64,000 bases of DNA, taken from contig JACJNW010000022.1 in NCBI GenBank assembly GCA_014695195.1, forward strand, positions 208,033 through 272,032, in the 5' to 3' direction. Shown here piece after piece: positions 28,112 to 36,444 of this stretch (positions are counted from its first letter, which is position 1; each line of letters begins with the position of its first letter). Origin of the DNA: Cyanobacteria bacterium FACHB-DQ100. GTDB taxonomy: Bacteria; Cyanobacteriota; Cyanobacteriia; Leptolyngbyales; Leptolyngbyaceae. Under the pieces are notes generated by a model. The model did not search any database. It saw only the letters and a program-made list of their open reading frames with translations, and was not told where the DNA came from. Position numbers and translations under genes: made by a program.

Positions 28112-28933
28112 TTAGAGTTTCTTCTCGACGATCGGAGTACCATCGACATTGAGATCAACCTCTTCGCGGCGGATTTGATCTTCTGCGGTGACAACATCGT
28201 GATCGACAACCTTCTTCACGCGCACTTCTTCACGCACAAAGGCTTCTTTCTGGATGTCGGCTACTTCTTCGTAAACTTCGACTCGCGCCACTTCACCTTC
28301 ATGAAAATCAGCTTCACCCACAGTCACAGGCATTCCTCCCGTCACCGGAGTCCGTTCAATGACGACGCGCTCTTTCTCGATTGGCACAGAAACACGAGCG
28401 GTTTCAGTCTCGGTATGCTTACCGACGGTCACTTCACCCGTTTTTTGGCGAGTCTTGCTAGCAATCAAGCGCTCTTGGTAGAGACGTAAGGTTTGATCAT
28501 TGTCCAATCCATAGAGATCCGGATCGCGATCGTAGCCATAGCTTGAGCGATCGTAGGTCATGTCTGCACTCATTGCAGCGGTTGTCGGGCGATACACTCC
28601 CCGAACTTGTTCTTCATGGTCATAATCGATCAATCGCTCTGGATCGTAGGTCGGTAAACTTTCCACTTGAGCCTTGGTCAGACTGTTTGCATAAACCCGA
28701 TGATCGGGATATGCAATGCGCCCTTGCGCGATCGGCATCAAGACTTTTTTGCCCAAGATCCACAACCCCGTGTTGATCACGAGATAGCGAAACGATCCAT
28801 CATCATCAACTAGAACATCATCGACTGAGCCGACCTTTTCGTTACCAGAATACACATCAAATCCAATGACATCATTGTTATCGAAGTGTGTGCGGTAGTC
28901 AGGGTCAAAATCCTTAATCTTATGAAGAGCCAT
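28112..28933 (-). CDS. PRC-barrel and DUF2382 protein (AvaK/YsnF type)
   Basis: Residues about 18-95 form a PRC-barrel (NNDVIGFDVYSGNEKVGSVD, FRYLVINTGLWILGKKVLMP). Residues about 145-265 form a DUF2382 domain with two similar half-repeats (LRLYQERLIASKTRQKTGEV; IEKERVVIERTPVTGGMPVT; VREEVRVKKVVDHDVV). The architecture matches Anabaena AvaK, an akinete-associated protein, and general-stress proteins in other bacteria. It is the first gene of the leftward four-gene cluster, 68 bases before the second DUF2382 gene. Confidence 0.88.
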   Translation of the reverse strand: MALHKIKDFDPDYRTHFDNNDVIGFDVYSGNEKVGSVDDVLVDDDGSFRYLVINTGLWILGKKVLMPIAQGRIAYPDHRVYANSLTKAQVESLPTYDPERLIDYDHEEQVRGVYRPTTAAMSADMTYDRSSYGYDRDPDLYGLDNDQTLRLYQERLIASKTRQKTGEVTVGKHTETETARVSVPIEKERVVIERTPVTGGMPVTVGEADFHEGEVARVEVYEEVADIQKEAFVREEVRVKKVVDHDVVTAEDQIRREEVDLNVDGTPIVEKKL

Positions 28934-29098
28934 AGCAGTATTTCATGGTTAATTGTGAATTATTTCTACAATAGAAACCAAAGCGATTGGCGACATCATT
29001 CTTTTGGAGCGTCAAATCAAGCCAAAAGCAGTAGTTTTTGAACGGCTTCGGCAGAAATCTATGTGAGAATCAAGAAAACGATCGCCACCGTTTATTTT

Positions 29099-29677
29099 AT
29101 GGCTCAAGTTTTATCAAAAGACCTTGATCAACAATTGGTGATTCAAGGAACCTGGGAGCATTTCAAGCACATCCAACAAGGATTTGCAGAAACGCCAGGA
29201 GTAAAGCTGTCTTATTACAAGGAAACGATCGAGATCCCTATGCCCGGACTAGACCACGAACGTTTTTCCCGCATTATCAATTATCTAGTCTCAACATTCC
29301 TGCTGAAGCAAGGAGTTTGGTTTCAGATGACTGGCTCAGTGACACAAGAGCGGAAACGAGAAGTTTCTGCTCAAGCAGACGAATCTTTTTGTCTGGGCAG
29401 ATTGAAGCCGATTCCTGACTTATCTATTGCAGTTGTCTTCACCAGTGGCGGCGTGAATAGATTGGCGAAGTATCGGGCGTTGGGTGTGCCTGAAGGGTGG
29501 TTCTGGGAGGGTGGCGTTCTAAAGCTTTATCACCTGCGCGAAGAAGGCTATCAGCAGATCGATCGTAGCGAACTACCAGGACTCGATCGCTTGGATATCA
29601 ATCTATTGCAGCGCTGTATTTTAATCGCTGAAACCGACTTTGCAGAAGCAGTACAAACCTTTCAACAATCGATCTAA
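29099..29677 (+). CDS. Uma2-family protein, possibly inactive
   Basis: Numbering from ATG 29099 (MAQVLSKDLDQQLVIQGTWE; the longer frame from 29063 is not conserved), this 192-residue protein has the Uma2 (PF05685) layout: FETPG-like start, SAQADESFCLG, KPIPDLSIAVVFTSGG, and YRALGVPEGWFWEGG. Uma2 members usually keep an acid where this protein has Ala (PDL.IEVV becomes PDLSIAVV), a position expected in the D...E metal site. Loss of activity is inferred. The gene converges with the HEAT-repeat gene, overlapping by four bases. Confidence 0.85.
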   Translation: MAQVLSKDLDQQLVIQGTWEHFKHIQQGFAETPGVKLSYYKETIEIPMPGLDHERFSRIINYLVSTFLLKQGVWFQMTGSVTQERKREVSAQADESFCLGRLKPIPDLSIAVVFTSGGVNRLAKYRALGVPEGWFWEGGVLKLYHLREEGYQQIDRSELPGLDRLDINLLQRCILIAETDFAEAVQTFQQSI

Positions 29678-30981
29678 AAGCTCCATTCTCGAAGCGCGAT
29701 CGCAATCCCTTGTCCTAGCCTGGACTCTTCTGGCTCAACTTTGGCAAGTCGCTTCAATTGTTGATGAGCTAACTCTGCGTTCAGTGTTTTCAATGCCGAA
29801 ATTGCATGAAACCGTACACCATCCTCTGCATCTGCTAAGAGTGCTATCAGAGGACTTAAAGCTTCCACATTGCCTAACTGTCCTAAAGAAAGCGCGATCG
29901 CTTGTCGAGTCACAGCGGAACGCAAAAGCGGCAAAACATTTAACAGAATTCCGGTTGCTTGAAACTTTAGGGTGTCTGAGTCAATCCGCCCCATCGATTG
30001 AATAATTTCGAGTTGAATCGCCTCCGGCAGCGCCAACTGTAACAACGCATCTTCTAAGTAATTCAAAGATTCAGGCAGTTTCATCCAGCTTAATGCACGC
30101 ACTAGCTCGATCGCTAAATTTTTTGGAGTATGCGGCGATCTCAAAGTCTCGTATAGTGCCCTTGCTGCTTCAGAAGTTCCCCGTCTGCCAAGCGAGATCG
30201 CAGCTTGCCGACACACCTCAAGATTCAAGTCCAGCAGCATCGGACGAAGATAGGTCACTAAATTTGGGTAATCTTGACAAAACCCTAATCCAGCGACCGC
30301 AGCTAATCTAACCTGTGTGACTGGATCTTGCAGTGCATCAATGAGAACAGTCACAACCTCAGGTGCATGAAAACTACTGAGCGCTTCGATCGCAATGGCG
30401 CGAACCTGAGCGTTTGAATCATGAACCACCTGCATCAACAATGGAACCGTTTCCGATCGCCGAATCTGTCCCAACGCTTGAACTGCAAACAGTCGCGTAG
30501 AAACTTCTACCAGCAATGGCTCTAACATCGGAACAGCAGATTTTCCCATGCTGGCTAACACTGAAACTGCCATCGAATTTAATTCCTGACTCTGGGAATT
30601 TTTTAGCAGTTCAATCAAAGCCTCAAGCACTTGTGGATGTTTAAAGCTGCCTAAAATACGAACCGCAAACCATTGTGCTTCTAACTCCGCTTCTTCATCG
30701 TTTAACAGTTCAATCAAGGGTGCGATCGCATCCGTCCCAAAGCTTGGAAAGAGCTTACCCATCTCCCAGCGCTCCTGAAAACTGCCGCCTTCTAGCACCT
30801 GCATGGCTAAGTCGAGCAGCACAGTCGTAGTGTTTGGATTGCAGAACAACGATCGTTCAGTCTCACCCAGTTCATCGTTTAAGAGAATCTGCTGCAATCT
30901 GTAGCTCAACTGTCCCCAGTCCTGCTGATTTGCTGCGGACTGAGCCTGCTCTAAAATCTCGGAATATCTTAAGTTCTGCAC
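29674..30981 (-). CDS. HEAT-repeat protein
   Basis: The 435-residue protein is all alpha, built of about ten HEAT/PBS-lyase-like repeats from residue 75 on. Examples are IAPLIELLNDEEAELEAQWF, AVRILGSFKHPQVLEALIEL, VRAIAIEALSSFHAPEVVTV and VRLAAVAGLGFCQDYPNLVT. In cyanobacteria such repeats occur in phycobilin lyases (CpcE/NblB type) and in scaffold proteins. No phycobilisome genes lie nearby, so a role as a lyase is not supported. It has no signal peptide or membrane segment. Confidence 0.85.
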   Translation of the reverse strand: MQNLRYSEILEQAQSAANQQDWGQLSYRLQQILLNDELGETERSLFCNPNTTTVLLDLAMQVLEGGSFQERWEMGKLFPSFGTDAIAPLIELLNDEEAELEAQWFAVRILGSFKHPQVLEALIELLKNSQSQELNSMAVSVLASMGKSAVPMLEPLLVEVSTRLFAVQALGQIRRSETVPLLMQVVHDSNAQVRAIAIEALSSFHAPEVVTVLIDALQDPVTQVRLAAVAGLGFCQDYPNLVTYLRPMLLDLNLEVCRQAAISLGRRGTSEAARALYETLRSPHTPKNLAIELVRALSWMKLPESLNYLEDALLQLALPEAIQLEIIQSMGRIDSDTLKFQATGILLNVLPLLRSAVTRQAIALSLGQLGNVEALSPLIALLADAEDGVRFHAISALKTLNAELAHQQLKRLAKVEPEESRLGQGIAIALREWSF

Positions 30982-31156
30982 AATTTTTGCCTGCCGTTCT
31001 GATCACACATCAGCATTCATCGTCTGATGTTACTGTGCCACAGAAGTCGGCGATCGTCTTGGCAGTTATTGACAAAAACGCATCAATTGATTGCAATGTT
31101 TGCATGAGTGCGGCAGAGCATCAATCCCCACCGCACTCATTGTTTTAGATTCTGTT

Positions 31157-31393
31157 TTACATTTTACCGTTTTGCATCACTTGTTGAAGATGATGACGGA
31201 TTTCTTGAGCCGTTTGCATGTCTGCGTCTCTCAGCTTGCGGAATAGTTCAGCACAGGGCTGAGACTGCATTTGTTCTGCGTCTTTGATGTACGTTTCGTA
31301 TGCTTTTACCGCTTCTGCCTTATTTTGCAACGCTGTGAGCAAGTCATACTCAAGGTTACTAATGGCTTCATTCCGAATTGCAGCCTGAGTCAT
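31157..31393 (-). CDS. Small helical hairpin (ferritin-like) protein
   Basis: Start chosen at ATG 31393, eight bases after a perfect GGAGG, giving 78 residues; five extra residues are possible upstream. The sequence forms two long helices: ISNLEYDLLTALQNKAEAVK AYETYIKDAEQ and LFRKLRDADMQTAQEIRHHL. Small cyanobacterial proteins of this pattern resemble half of a ferritin-like bundle. The metal-ligand pattern is incomplete, so no activity is claimed. Confidence 0.7.
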   Translation of the reverse strand: MTQAAIRNEAISNLEYDLLTALQNKAEAVKAYETYIKDAEQMQSQPCAELFRKLRDADMQTAQEIRHHLQQVMQNGKM

Positions 31394-31470
31394 AAGCCAA
31401 ACCTCCAATGATTTAGGTCTGATTTAACAGTGGATCAATGCCGATCGACCTTCCTCTATCCAAAAGCGCA

Positions 31471-31899
31471 TTAACCTAATTTCACCTGAACATTCTGTCC
31501 ATCTATCTGAACCGGATAAGTCTCTAACGGTTTCGCGGCTGGTTCTTTTTGCACTGTACCGTCCGCAGCAAATGCCGCGCCATGACAGGGACAGACGAAC
31601 GATTTACGCTCTTTACTCCAACCGACCAAGCAGCCCTGATGGGTGCAAGTCGAATTGACTGCAATCAGCGTTTTTGGATCAGATGGACTGCGAATCACCA
31701 CGATCGGAACCGGGGACTCGGTTTGTAGGAAACCTTTGGCATCGAGTTCTGCGATCGTTCCCACCGTCTCAAGTCTCTTAGCGTTTGCTTGCTCATTGCC
31801 CCGCCCCGTGCAAGCCGCAAGAAACGCAGTCAATCCGGCTGGAACTCGACTCATCAGCCAACCCACTCCAGCCCACGATAAAAATGTTCGACGACGCAT
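31471..31899 (-). CDS. Rieske [2Fe-2S] protein
   Basis: The 142-residue protein has a twin-arginine-like start (MRRRTFLSWAGVGWLMSRVP) ending in a possible lipobox (FLAACTG), then a Rieske domain with the two cluster motifs CTHQGC and CPCHGAAF. These bind a [2Fe-2S] cluster through two Cys and two His. It is too short and lacks the helical anchor of PetC, so it is a stand-alone, probably Tat-exported Rieske protein like the arsenite-oxidase small subunit or PetC-like proteins of unknown partner. It diverges from nirA. Confidence 0.88.
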   Translation of the reverse strand: MRRRTFLSWAGVGWLMSRVPAGLTAFLAACTGRGNEQANAKRLETVGTIAELDAKGFLQTESPVPIVVIRSPSDPKTLIAVNSTCTHQGCLVGWSKERKSFVCPCHGAAFAADGTVQKEPAAKPLETYPVQIDGQNVQVKLG

Positions 31900-32010
31900 C
31901 GCGTTCTCCTTTTCCTCTTTGTTCTAAGGTACGGTGGCGAACCTCTTTCTAGGGGCAGATGACGAAAACGAATAGCCATTATGCAAAAACGTCATATTAC
32001 GACATACTTT

Positions 32011-32052
32011 GTAACAACAGCTACGAATTTTCTCTCTTATCCCGCTTACCTT
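32011..32052 (+). promoter_or_regulatory. NtcA-activated promoter of nirA
   Basis: GTAACAACAGCTAC (32011-32024) is an exact GTA-N8-TAC NtcA box. TACCTT (32047-32052) matches the TA-N3-T -10 element 22 bases downstream, the normal class II spacing. The nirA ATG follows 100 bases later. NtcA with 2-oxoglutarate activates nitrate assimilation operons under nitrogen limitation. Confidence 0.85.
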
Positions 32053-32152
32053 TACTGCATGGTCAACGTCGCATCCAAAGACATCGAATTGGGGAGACGA
32101 AACGATCAGACTTGTGTTCGCTCTGGAACACCTTTATCTATAGGCTCAATCC

Positions 32153-34096
32153 ATGACAGACACCCTTGCATCTGCGCCCACTCAGAATAAGTTTGAAAAA
32201 CTCAAAGCAGAGAAAGACGGTCTTGCGGTGAAAGCAGAGCTAGAGCAGTTCGCTCATCTCGGCTGGGAAGCAATGGATGAAACCGATCGCGATTATCGCT
32301 TGAAATGGCTGGGCGTATTTTTCCGCCCCGTTACCCCTGGCAAATTCATGTTACGGATGCGAATTCCGAATGGAATTTTGACCAGTGGGCAAACGCGAGT
32401 GTTAGGAGAAATCCTACAGCGTTATGGCGATGACGGCAATGCGGACATCACCACGCGCCAGAATATTCAACTGCGCGGCATTCGGATCGAAGATTTACCG
32501 GAAATCTTCCGCAAGTTCGATCAGGCTGGATTAACGAGCGTTCAGTCCGGGATGGATAACGTTCGCAACATCACCGGATCGCCCGTCGCTGGGATTGATG
32601 CGGATGAGTTGATCGACACCCGCGGACTGGTGCGAAAAGTGCAGGATATGATCACGAACAATGGTCGTGGCAATCCGAGCTTTAGCAATCTGCCGCGTAA
32701 GTTCAACATTGCGATCGCGGGCTGTCGCGATAACTCGGTTCATGCAGAAATCAATGACATCGCGTTTGTGCCTGCTTACAAAGAGGGGACGCTCGGCTTT
32801 AATGTCTTAGTCGGTGGCTTCTTCTCAGCAAAGCGCTGCGATGCAGCGATTCCCTTAAATGCCTGGGTTGATCCGCGTGATGTCGTCGCCGTTTGTGAAG
32901 CGATTTTGACCGTGTATCGTGATTTGGGCTTGCGATCAAATCGCCAGAAAGCCCGCTTAATGTGGCTGATTGATGATTTGGGTCTCGATGCCTTTCGCGA
33001 AGCCGTGGAAAACCGCTTAGGCTACAAATTCACGCCTGCTGCTCTGAAAGATGAGATTCTTTGGGACAAACGCGATCACATCGGCATTCATGCTCAAAAA
33101 CAGCCGGGACTTAACTATGTCGGATTGCACGTTCCCGTGGGACGATTATTCGCTCAAGACTTGTTTGATCTAGCTCGAATTGCAGAAGTTTACGGCAGCG
33201 GCGAAGTTCGCTTTACCGTGGAACAGAATGTAATCATTCCCAATGTTCCAGACTCTCGCGTTTCGGCATTGCTGAGAGAGCCGATCGTCAAACGGTTTTC
33301 GATCGAGCCGCAAAATCTCTCCCGCGCTTTAGTTTCTTGCACAGGCGCACAGTTTTGTAACTTTGCTCTGATTGAAACCAAAAATCGTGCAGTCGCTTTG
33401 ATGCAAGAACTCGAACAAGAATTGCACTGTCCGCGTCCGGTGCGAATTCACTGGACAGGCTGTCCGAACTCTTGTGGACAACCGCAGGTGGCAGACATCG
33501 GACTGATGGGTACAAAAGTTCGCAAAGACGGTCGCACCGTGGAAGGTGTGGATCTCTACATGGGTGGCAAAGTTGGCAAACACGCTGAGCTTGGAACCTG
33601 TGTGAGAAAAAGCATTCCCTGTGAAGACCTTAAGCCGATTTTGCAAGAGATCTTAATTGAGCAGTTTGGCGCACGTCCTTGGTCAGAGTTGCCCGAATCC
33701 ACCCGACTTGCTCAAACGGCATGGATTACCCTCGATCGACCCGCAACCGAAACGCCCAACGGTCAATCGACAACCGAAGACTTTGAGTATGTTCTCAGTT
33801 CTCCCATGGTCGTGCCAACGCCAGTGGTAACACCCGCTACCGTAAGTTTCGTTCGGTCAGGTAAAGATGTAACCTGTACTCAAAATGACTTCATTCTTGA
33901 TGTTGCCGATCAGGCAGAGGTTGCGATCGATAGCTCTTGCCGCTCTGGAACCTGCGGTAGCTGCAAATGCACCCTACTCGAAGGTGAAGTTAGCTACGAC
34001 GGTGAACCGGATGCACTAGACGAGCGCGATCGAGCTGCCGGAAAGATCCTAACTTGCATTGCTCGTCCCGTCGATCGCATCGTTCTCGATGCCTAA
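32153..34096 (+). CDS. nirA: Ferredoxin-nitrite reductase with fused C-terminal [2Fe-2S] ferredoxin domain
   Basis: NirA reduces nitrite to ammonium with six electrons from ferredoxin. Residues 1-525 are a full nitrite reductase with the siroheme/[4Fe-4S] cysteines in CTGAQFCNFAL and CPNSCGQPQ. After a Pro/Thr-rich linker (about 530-560), residues about 562-647 form a plant-type ferredoxin: SFVRSGKDVTC, then SSCRSGTCGSCKCTLLEG, and ILTCIARP as the fourth cysteine. Usual NirA proteins end near 510-540. A NirA with a ferredoxin tail is known from Plectonema (Leptolyngbya) boryanum. The tail could supply electrons inside the molecule. It heads the nitrate cluster under an NtcA promoter. Confidence 0.95.
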   Translation: MTDTLASAPTQNKFEKLKAEKDGLAVKAELEQFAHLGWEAMDETDRDYRLKWLGVFFRPVTPGKFMLRMRIPNGILTSGQTRVLGEILQRYGDDGNADITTRQNIQLRGIRIEDLPEIFRKFDQAGLTSVQSGMDNVRNITGSPVAGIDADELIDTRGLVRKVQDMITNNGRGNPSFSNLPRKFNIAIAGCRDNSVHAEINDIAFVPAYKEGTLGFNVLVGGFFSAKRCDAAIPLNAWVDPRDVVAVCEAILTVYRDLGLRSNRQKARLMWLIDDLGLDAFREAVENRLGYKFTPAALKDEILWDKRDHIGIHAQKQPGLNYVGLHVPVGRLFAQDLFDLARIAEVYGSGEVRFTVEQNVIIPNVPDSRVSALLREPIVKRFSIEPQNLSRALVSCTGAQFCNFALIETKNRAVALMQELEQELHCPRPVRIHWTGCPNSCGQPQVADIGLMGTKVRKDGRTVEGVDLYMGGKVGKHAELGTCVRKSIPCEDLKPILQEILIEQFGARPWSELPESTRLAQTAWITLDRPATETPNGQSTTEDFEYVLSSPMVVPTPVVTPATVSFVRSGKDVTCTQNDFILDVADQAEVAIDSSCRSGTCGSCKCTLLEGEVSYDGEPDALDERDRAAGKILTCIARPVDRIVLDA

Positions 34097-34172
34097 GTTT
34101 GTTCGCCCTTACACATCAGCACTTGCTGTGCTTTCCCTTTTATTCCCAGTACACTTTCTCTAACCATCATCC

Positions 34173-35504
34173 ATGTCTAATCTTTCAAGACGTAAGTTTC
34201 TCTTGACCGCAAGTGCTTCCGCAGCAGGTACGCTGATTATCAATGGTTGCAGCACAGGCTTGAATAAAAGTGCTTCGAGCAGTTCATCTACGACGAATGC
34301 GGCTCCTGCTGTGAACGTAAGTGCAGCAGATGCACCAGAAACGACCACCGCTAAACTTGGCTTTATCGCGCTGACGGATTCGGCTCCCTTGATTGTTGCG
34401 TTGGAAAAAGGCTTCTTCGCCAAGTACGGCATGAAAGATGTGTCTGTCGCCAAGCAGACTTCCTGGGCAGTGGTGCGCGATAACTTAGAGCTAGGTGCCG
34501 AAAGAGGCGGCATTGATGGATCTCACATTCTGTCTCCGATTCCCTACTTCATGACCACCGGGAAGATCACCAAAGGCAATACGCCAGTGCCGATGAGCAT
34601 TCTGGCGCGGATGAACACCAACGGTCAGGGCATATCGATCGCCAGCGACTACGCAAACCTCAATCTCGGTGCGGATAGTACGCCGCTGAAGGCAAAAGTC
34701 GATGAGATGAAAGCTTCAGGCAGAAAGTTCAAGTGTGCGGTGACTTTCCCGGGTGGAAACCATGATTTAATTATGCGCTATTGGTTAGCAGCAGGTGGGA
34801 TCAATCCCGAAACCGATGTCGAAATCGTGGTAGTTCCGCCGCCTCAGATGGTTGCGAATATGCAAACCAAGACGATGGATTCTTTCTGTGTGGGTGAACC
34901 GTGGAACGATCGCTTAGTCAACAAAAAACTCGGCTACAACGCGATCACGACCGGAGAATTCTGGAAAGACCACCCCGAAAAAGCGTTTGCAATGCGGAAA
35001 GATTGGGTCGATAAGAATCCGAAAGCTGCCAAAGCCTTGTTGATGGCAGTTCAAGAAGCGCAGATGTGGTGCGACAAGGACGAAAACAAAGAGGAAATGT
35101 GTCGTATCATCTCGGCTGAAAAGTATGTTAATGCTCCAGTCGAGGACATTCTAGAGCGGATGAAAGGGAACTTCGACTTTGGCAATGGTCGGACACTGCA
35201 AAATAGTCCCTTGTTGATGAAGTTCTGGCGCGACCAAGCTTCATATCCGTTCAAGAGTCATGATCTGTGGTTTGTTACCGAGAATATGCGCTGGGGCAAG
35301 TTTGAAGCCAGCACCGATGCGAAAGCATTAGTTGATCAGGTCAACCGAGAAGATCTTTGGAAAGAAGCGGCAAAAGCGATCGGACAAGAAGCCGTGATTC
35401 CGAAAGAGACTTCGCGTGGAGTCGAAACCTTCTTCAACAACGTCACCTTCGATCCGGCAAATCCCAAAGCTTACCTCGATAGCTTGAAGATCAAAGTCGC
35501 GTAA
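34173..35504 (+). CDS. nrtA: Nitrate/nitrite ABC transporter substrate-binding lipoprotein
   Basis: NrtA is the high-affinity periplasmic receptor for nitrate and nitrite. The 443-residue protein begins with a twin-Arg/lipoprotein signal (SNLSRRKFLLTASASAAG then TLIINGC, lipidated Cys26). The binding domain shows KLGFIALTDSAPLIVALEKG, TFPGGNHDLIMRYWLAAGGI, VPPPQMVANMQTKTMDSFCV, and GEPWNDRLV, all typical. It lies 76 bases after nirA, with a weak hairpin in the gap, and 87 bases before nrtB, with a stronger hairpin. Confidence 0.95.
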   Translation: MSNLSRRKFLLTASASAAGTLIINGCSTGLNKSASSSSSTTNAAPAVNVSAADAPETTTAKLGFIALTDSAPLIVALEKGFFAKYGMKDVSVAKQTSWAVVRDNLELGAERGGIDGSHILSPIPYFMTTGKITKGNTPVPMSILARMNTNGQGISIASDYANLNLGADSTPLKAKVDEMKASGRKFKCAVTFPGGNHDLIMRYWLAAGGINPETDVEIVVVPPPQMVANMQTKTMDSFCVGEPWNDRLVNKKLGYNAITTGEFWKDHPEKAFAMRKDWVDKNPKAAKALLMAVQEAQMWCDKDENKEEMCRIISAEKYVNAPVEDILERMKGNFDFGNGRTLQNSPLLMKFWRDQASYPFKSHDLWFVTENMRWGKFEASTDAKALVDQVNREDLWKEAAKAIGQEAVIPKETSRGVETFFNNVTFDPANPKAYLDSLKIKVA

Positions 35505-35517
35505 GTGAGTTCAGCCT

Positions 35518-35553
35518 GAAGGGTTAGCCAACTGGTTAGTCAACTAGCCCTTC
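35518..35553 (+). terminator. Hairpin between nrtA and nrtB
   Basis: GAAGGGTTAG (35518-35527) pairs with CTAGCCCTTC (35544-35553) with one G-U, around a 16-base loop. There is no T-run. It may protect nrtA mRNA or partly stop transcripts, fitting the need for more binding protein than permease. Confidence 0.55.
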
Positions 35554-35591
35554 ACAGTTCACCGTCATCCTCATCAACTATCTCTTCTGCC

Positions 35592-36422
35592 ATGACTATC
35601 AACCCGTCTCTTCGTCCCGCTCGATCGTCCAAGTTCTCAAAAGCGCTGAAAAATTACGGCAATAATTTGATTCCGGTAATTGTCTGTGTCATGGCTGCAT
35701 TAACGGTCTGGCAACTGCTGTGCATGAGTCCGGACTCACAAATGCCAGGCCCGATCAAGGTGATTCAACAAACCTGGATATTAGTGCTTGATCCCTTCTC
35801 GGTCGGGGAAGCGGGTACAGGAGTTGGTTTTCTGCTATTGGCAAGTTTGCAGCGTGTTCTAATTGGATATATGCTGGCGGCTGTGGCTGGGATTGCTATC
35901 GGTGTTTTGCTCGGAGTCAGCCAATTTATGCGAACGGGTGTTGATCCGATCGTTCAAGTTCTGCGAACGATTCCGCCGCTGGCGTGGTTGCCGATCGCGC
36001 TGGGTATCTTTCGTGATAGTCGCCCTGCGGGTATCTTTTTGATCTTCATCACCGCAATTTGGCCGATCGTAATCAATACGGCTCTCGGCGTACAGCAAAT
36101 TCCGCAGGACTATAACAACGTGGCTAAGGTACTGAAGCTGTCAGGCAAAGAGTATTTTTTTAGCATTCTGGTGCCTTCGACTGTTCCTTATGTGTTTGGC
36201 GGTTTGAGGATTGGGATTGGGTTGGCGTGGTTGGCGATCGTGGCGGCAGAAATGATGACACCCGGCGATGGTATCGGGTTTCAGATCTGGGATGCCTACA
36301 ACTCCGGCGGCGATCTAGGCATGAGTAAAACGATTATCTATGTTTTCTCGACGGGTCTTGTGGGTCTAGCGCTCGATCGTCTGGTTGGTTGGATTGGCTC
36401 ACGCATTACTTCGGATCACTAA
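35592..36422 (+). CDS. nrtB: Nitrate ABC transporter permease
   Basis: NrtB is the membrane subunit of the nitrate importer. The 276-residue protein has six to seven hydrophobic segments and the permease EAA-like cytoplasmic loop (LKLSGKEYFFSILVPSTVPY followed by VFGGLRIGIGLAWLAIVAAE). It is homologous to SsuC/TauC permeases. It ends 22 bases before the nrtC ATG, so the two genes are clearly in one operon. Confidence 0.95.
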   Translation: MTINPSLRPARSSKFSKALKNYGNNLIPVIVCVMAALTVWQLLCMSPDSQMPGPIKVIQQTWILVLDPFSVGEAGTGVGFLLLASLQRVLIGYMLAAVAGIAIGVLLGVSQFMRTGVDPIVQVLRTIPPLAWLPIALGIFRDSRPAGIFLIFITAIWPIVINTALGVQQIPQDYNNVAKVLKLSGKEYFFSILVPSTVPYVFGGLRIGIGLAWLAIVAAEMMTPGDGIGFQIWDAYNSGGDLGMSKTIIYVFSTGLVGLALDRLVGWIGSRITSDH

Positions 36423-36444
36423 ACCCTTCACCCCATTGCTGCAT

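Noticed and set aside
29674..30981. Phycobilin lyase (CpcE/NblB-like) for the HEAT-repeat protein
   Set aside because: No phycobilisome genes are adjacent and HEAT repeats alone are not specific.
34118..34132. Hairpin between nirA and nrtA (AGCAC/GTGCT)
   Set aside because: The stem is only five base pairs; it may be a weak attenuator but is not strong enough to list.
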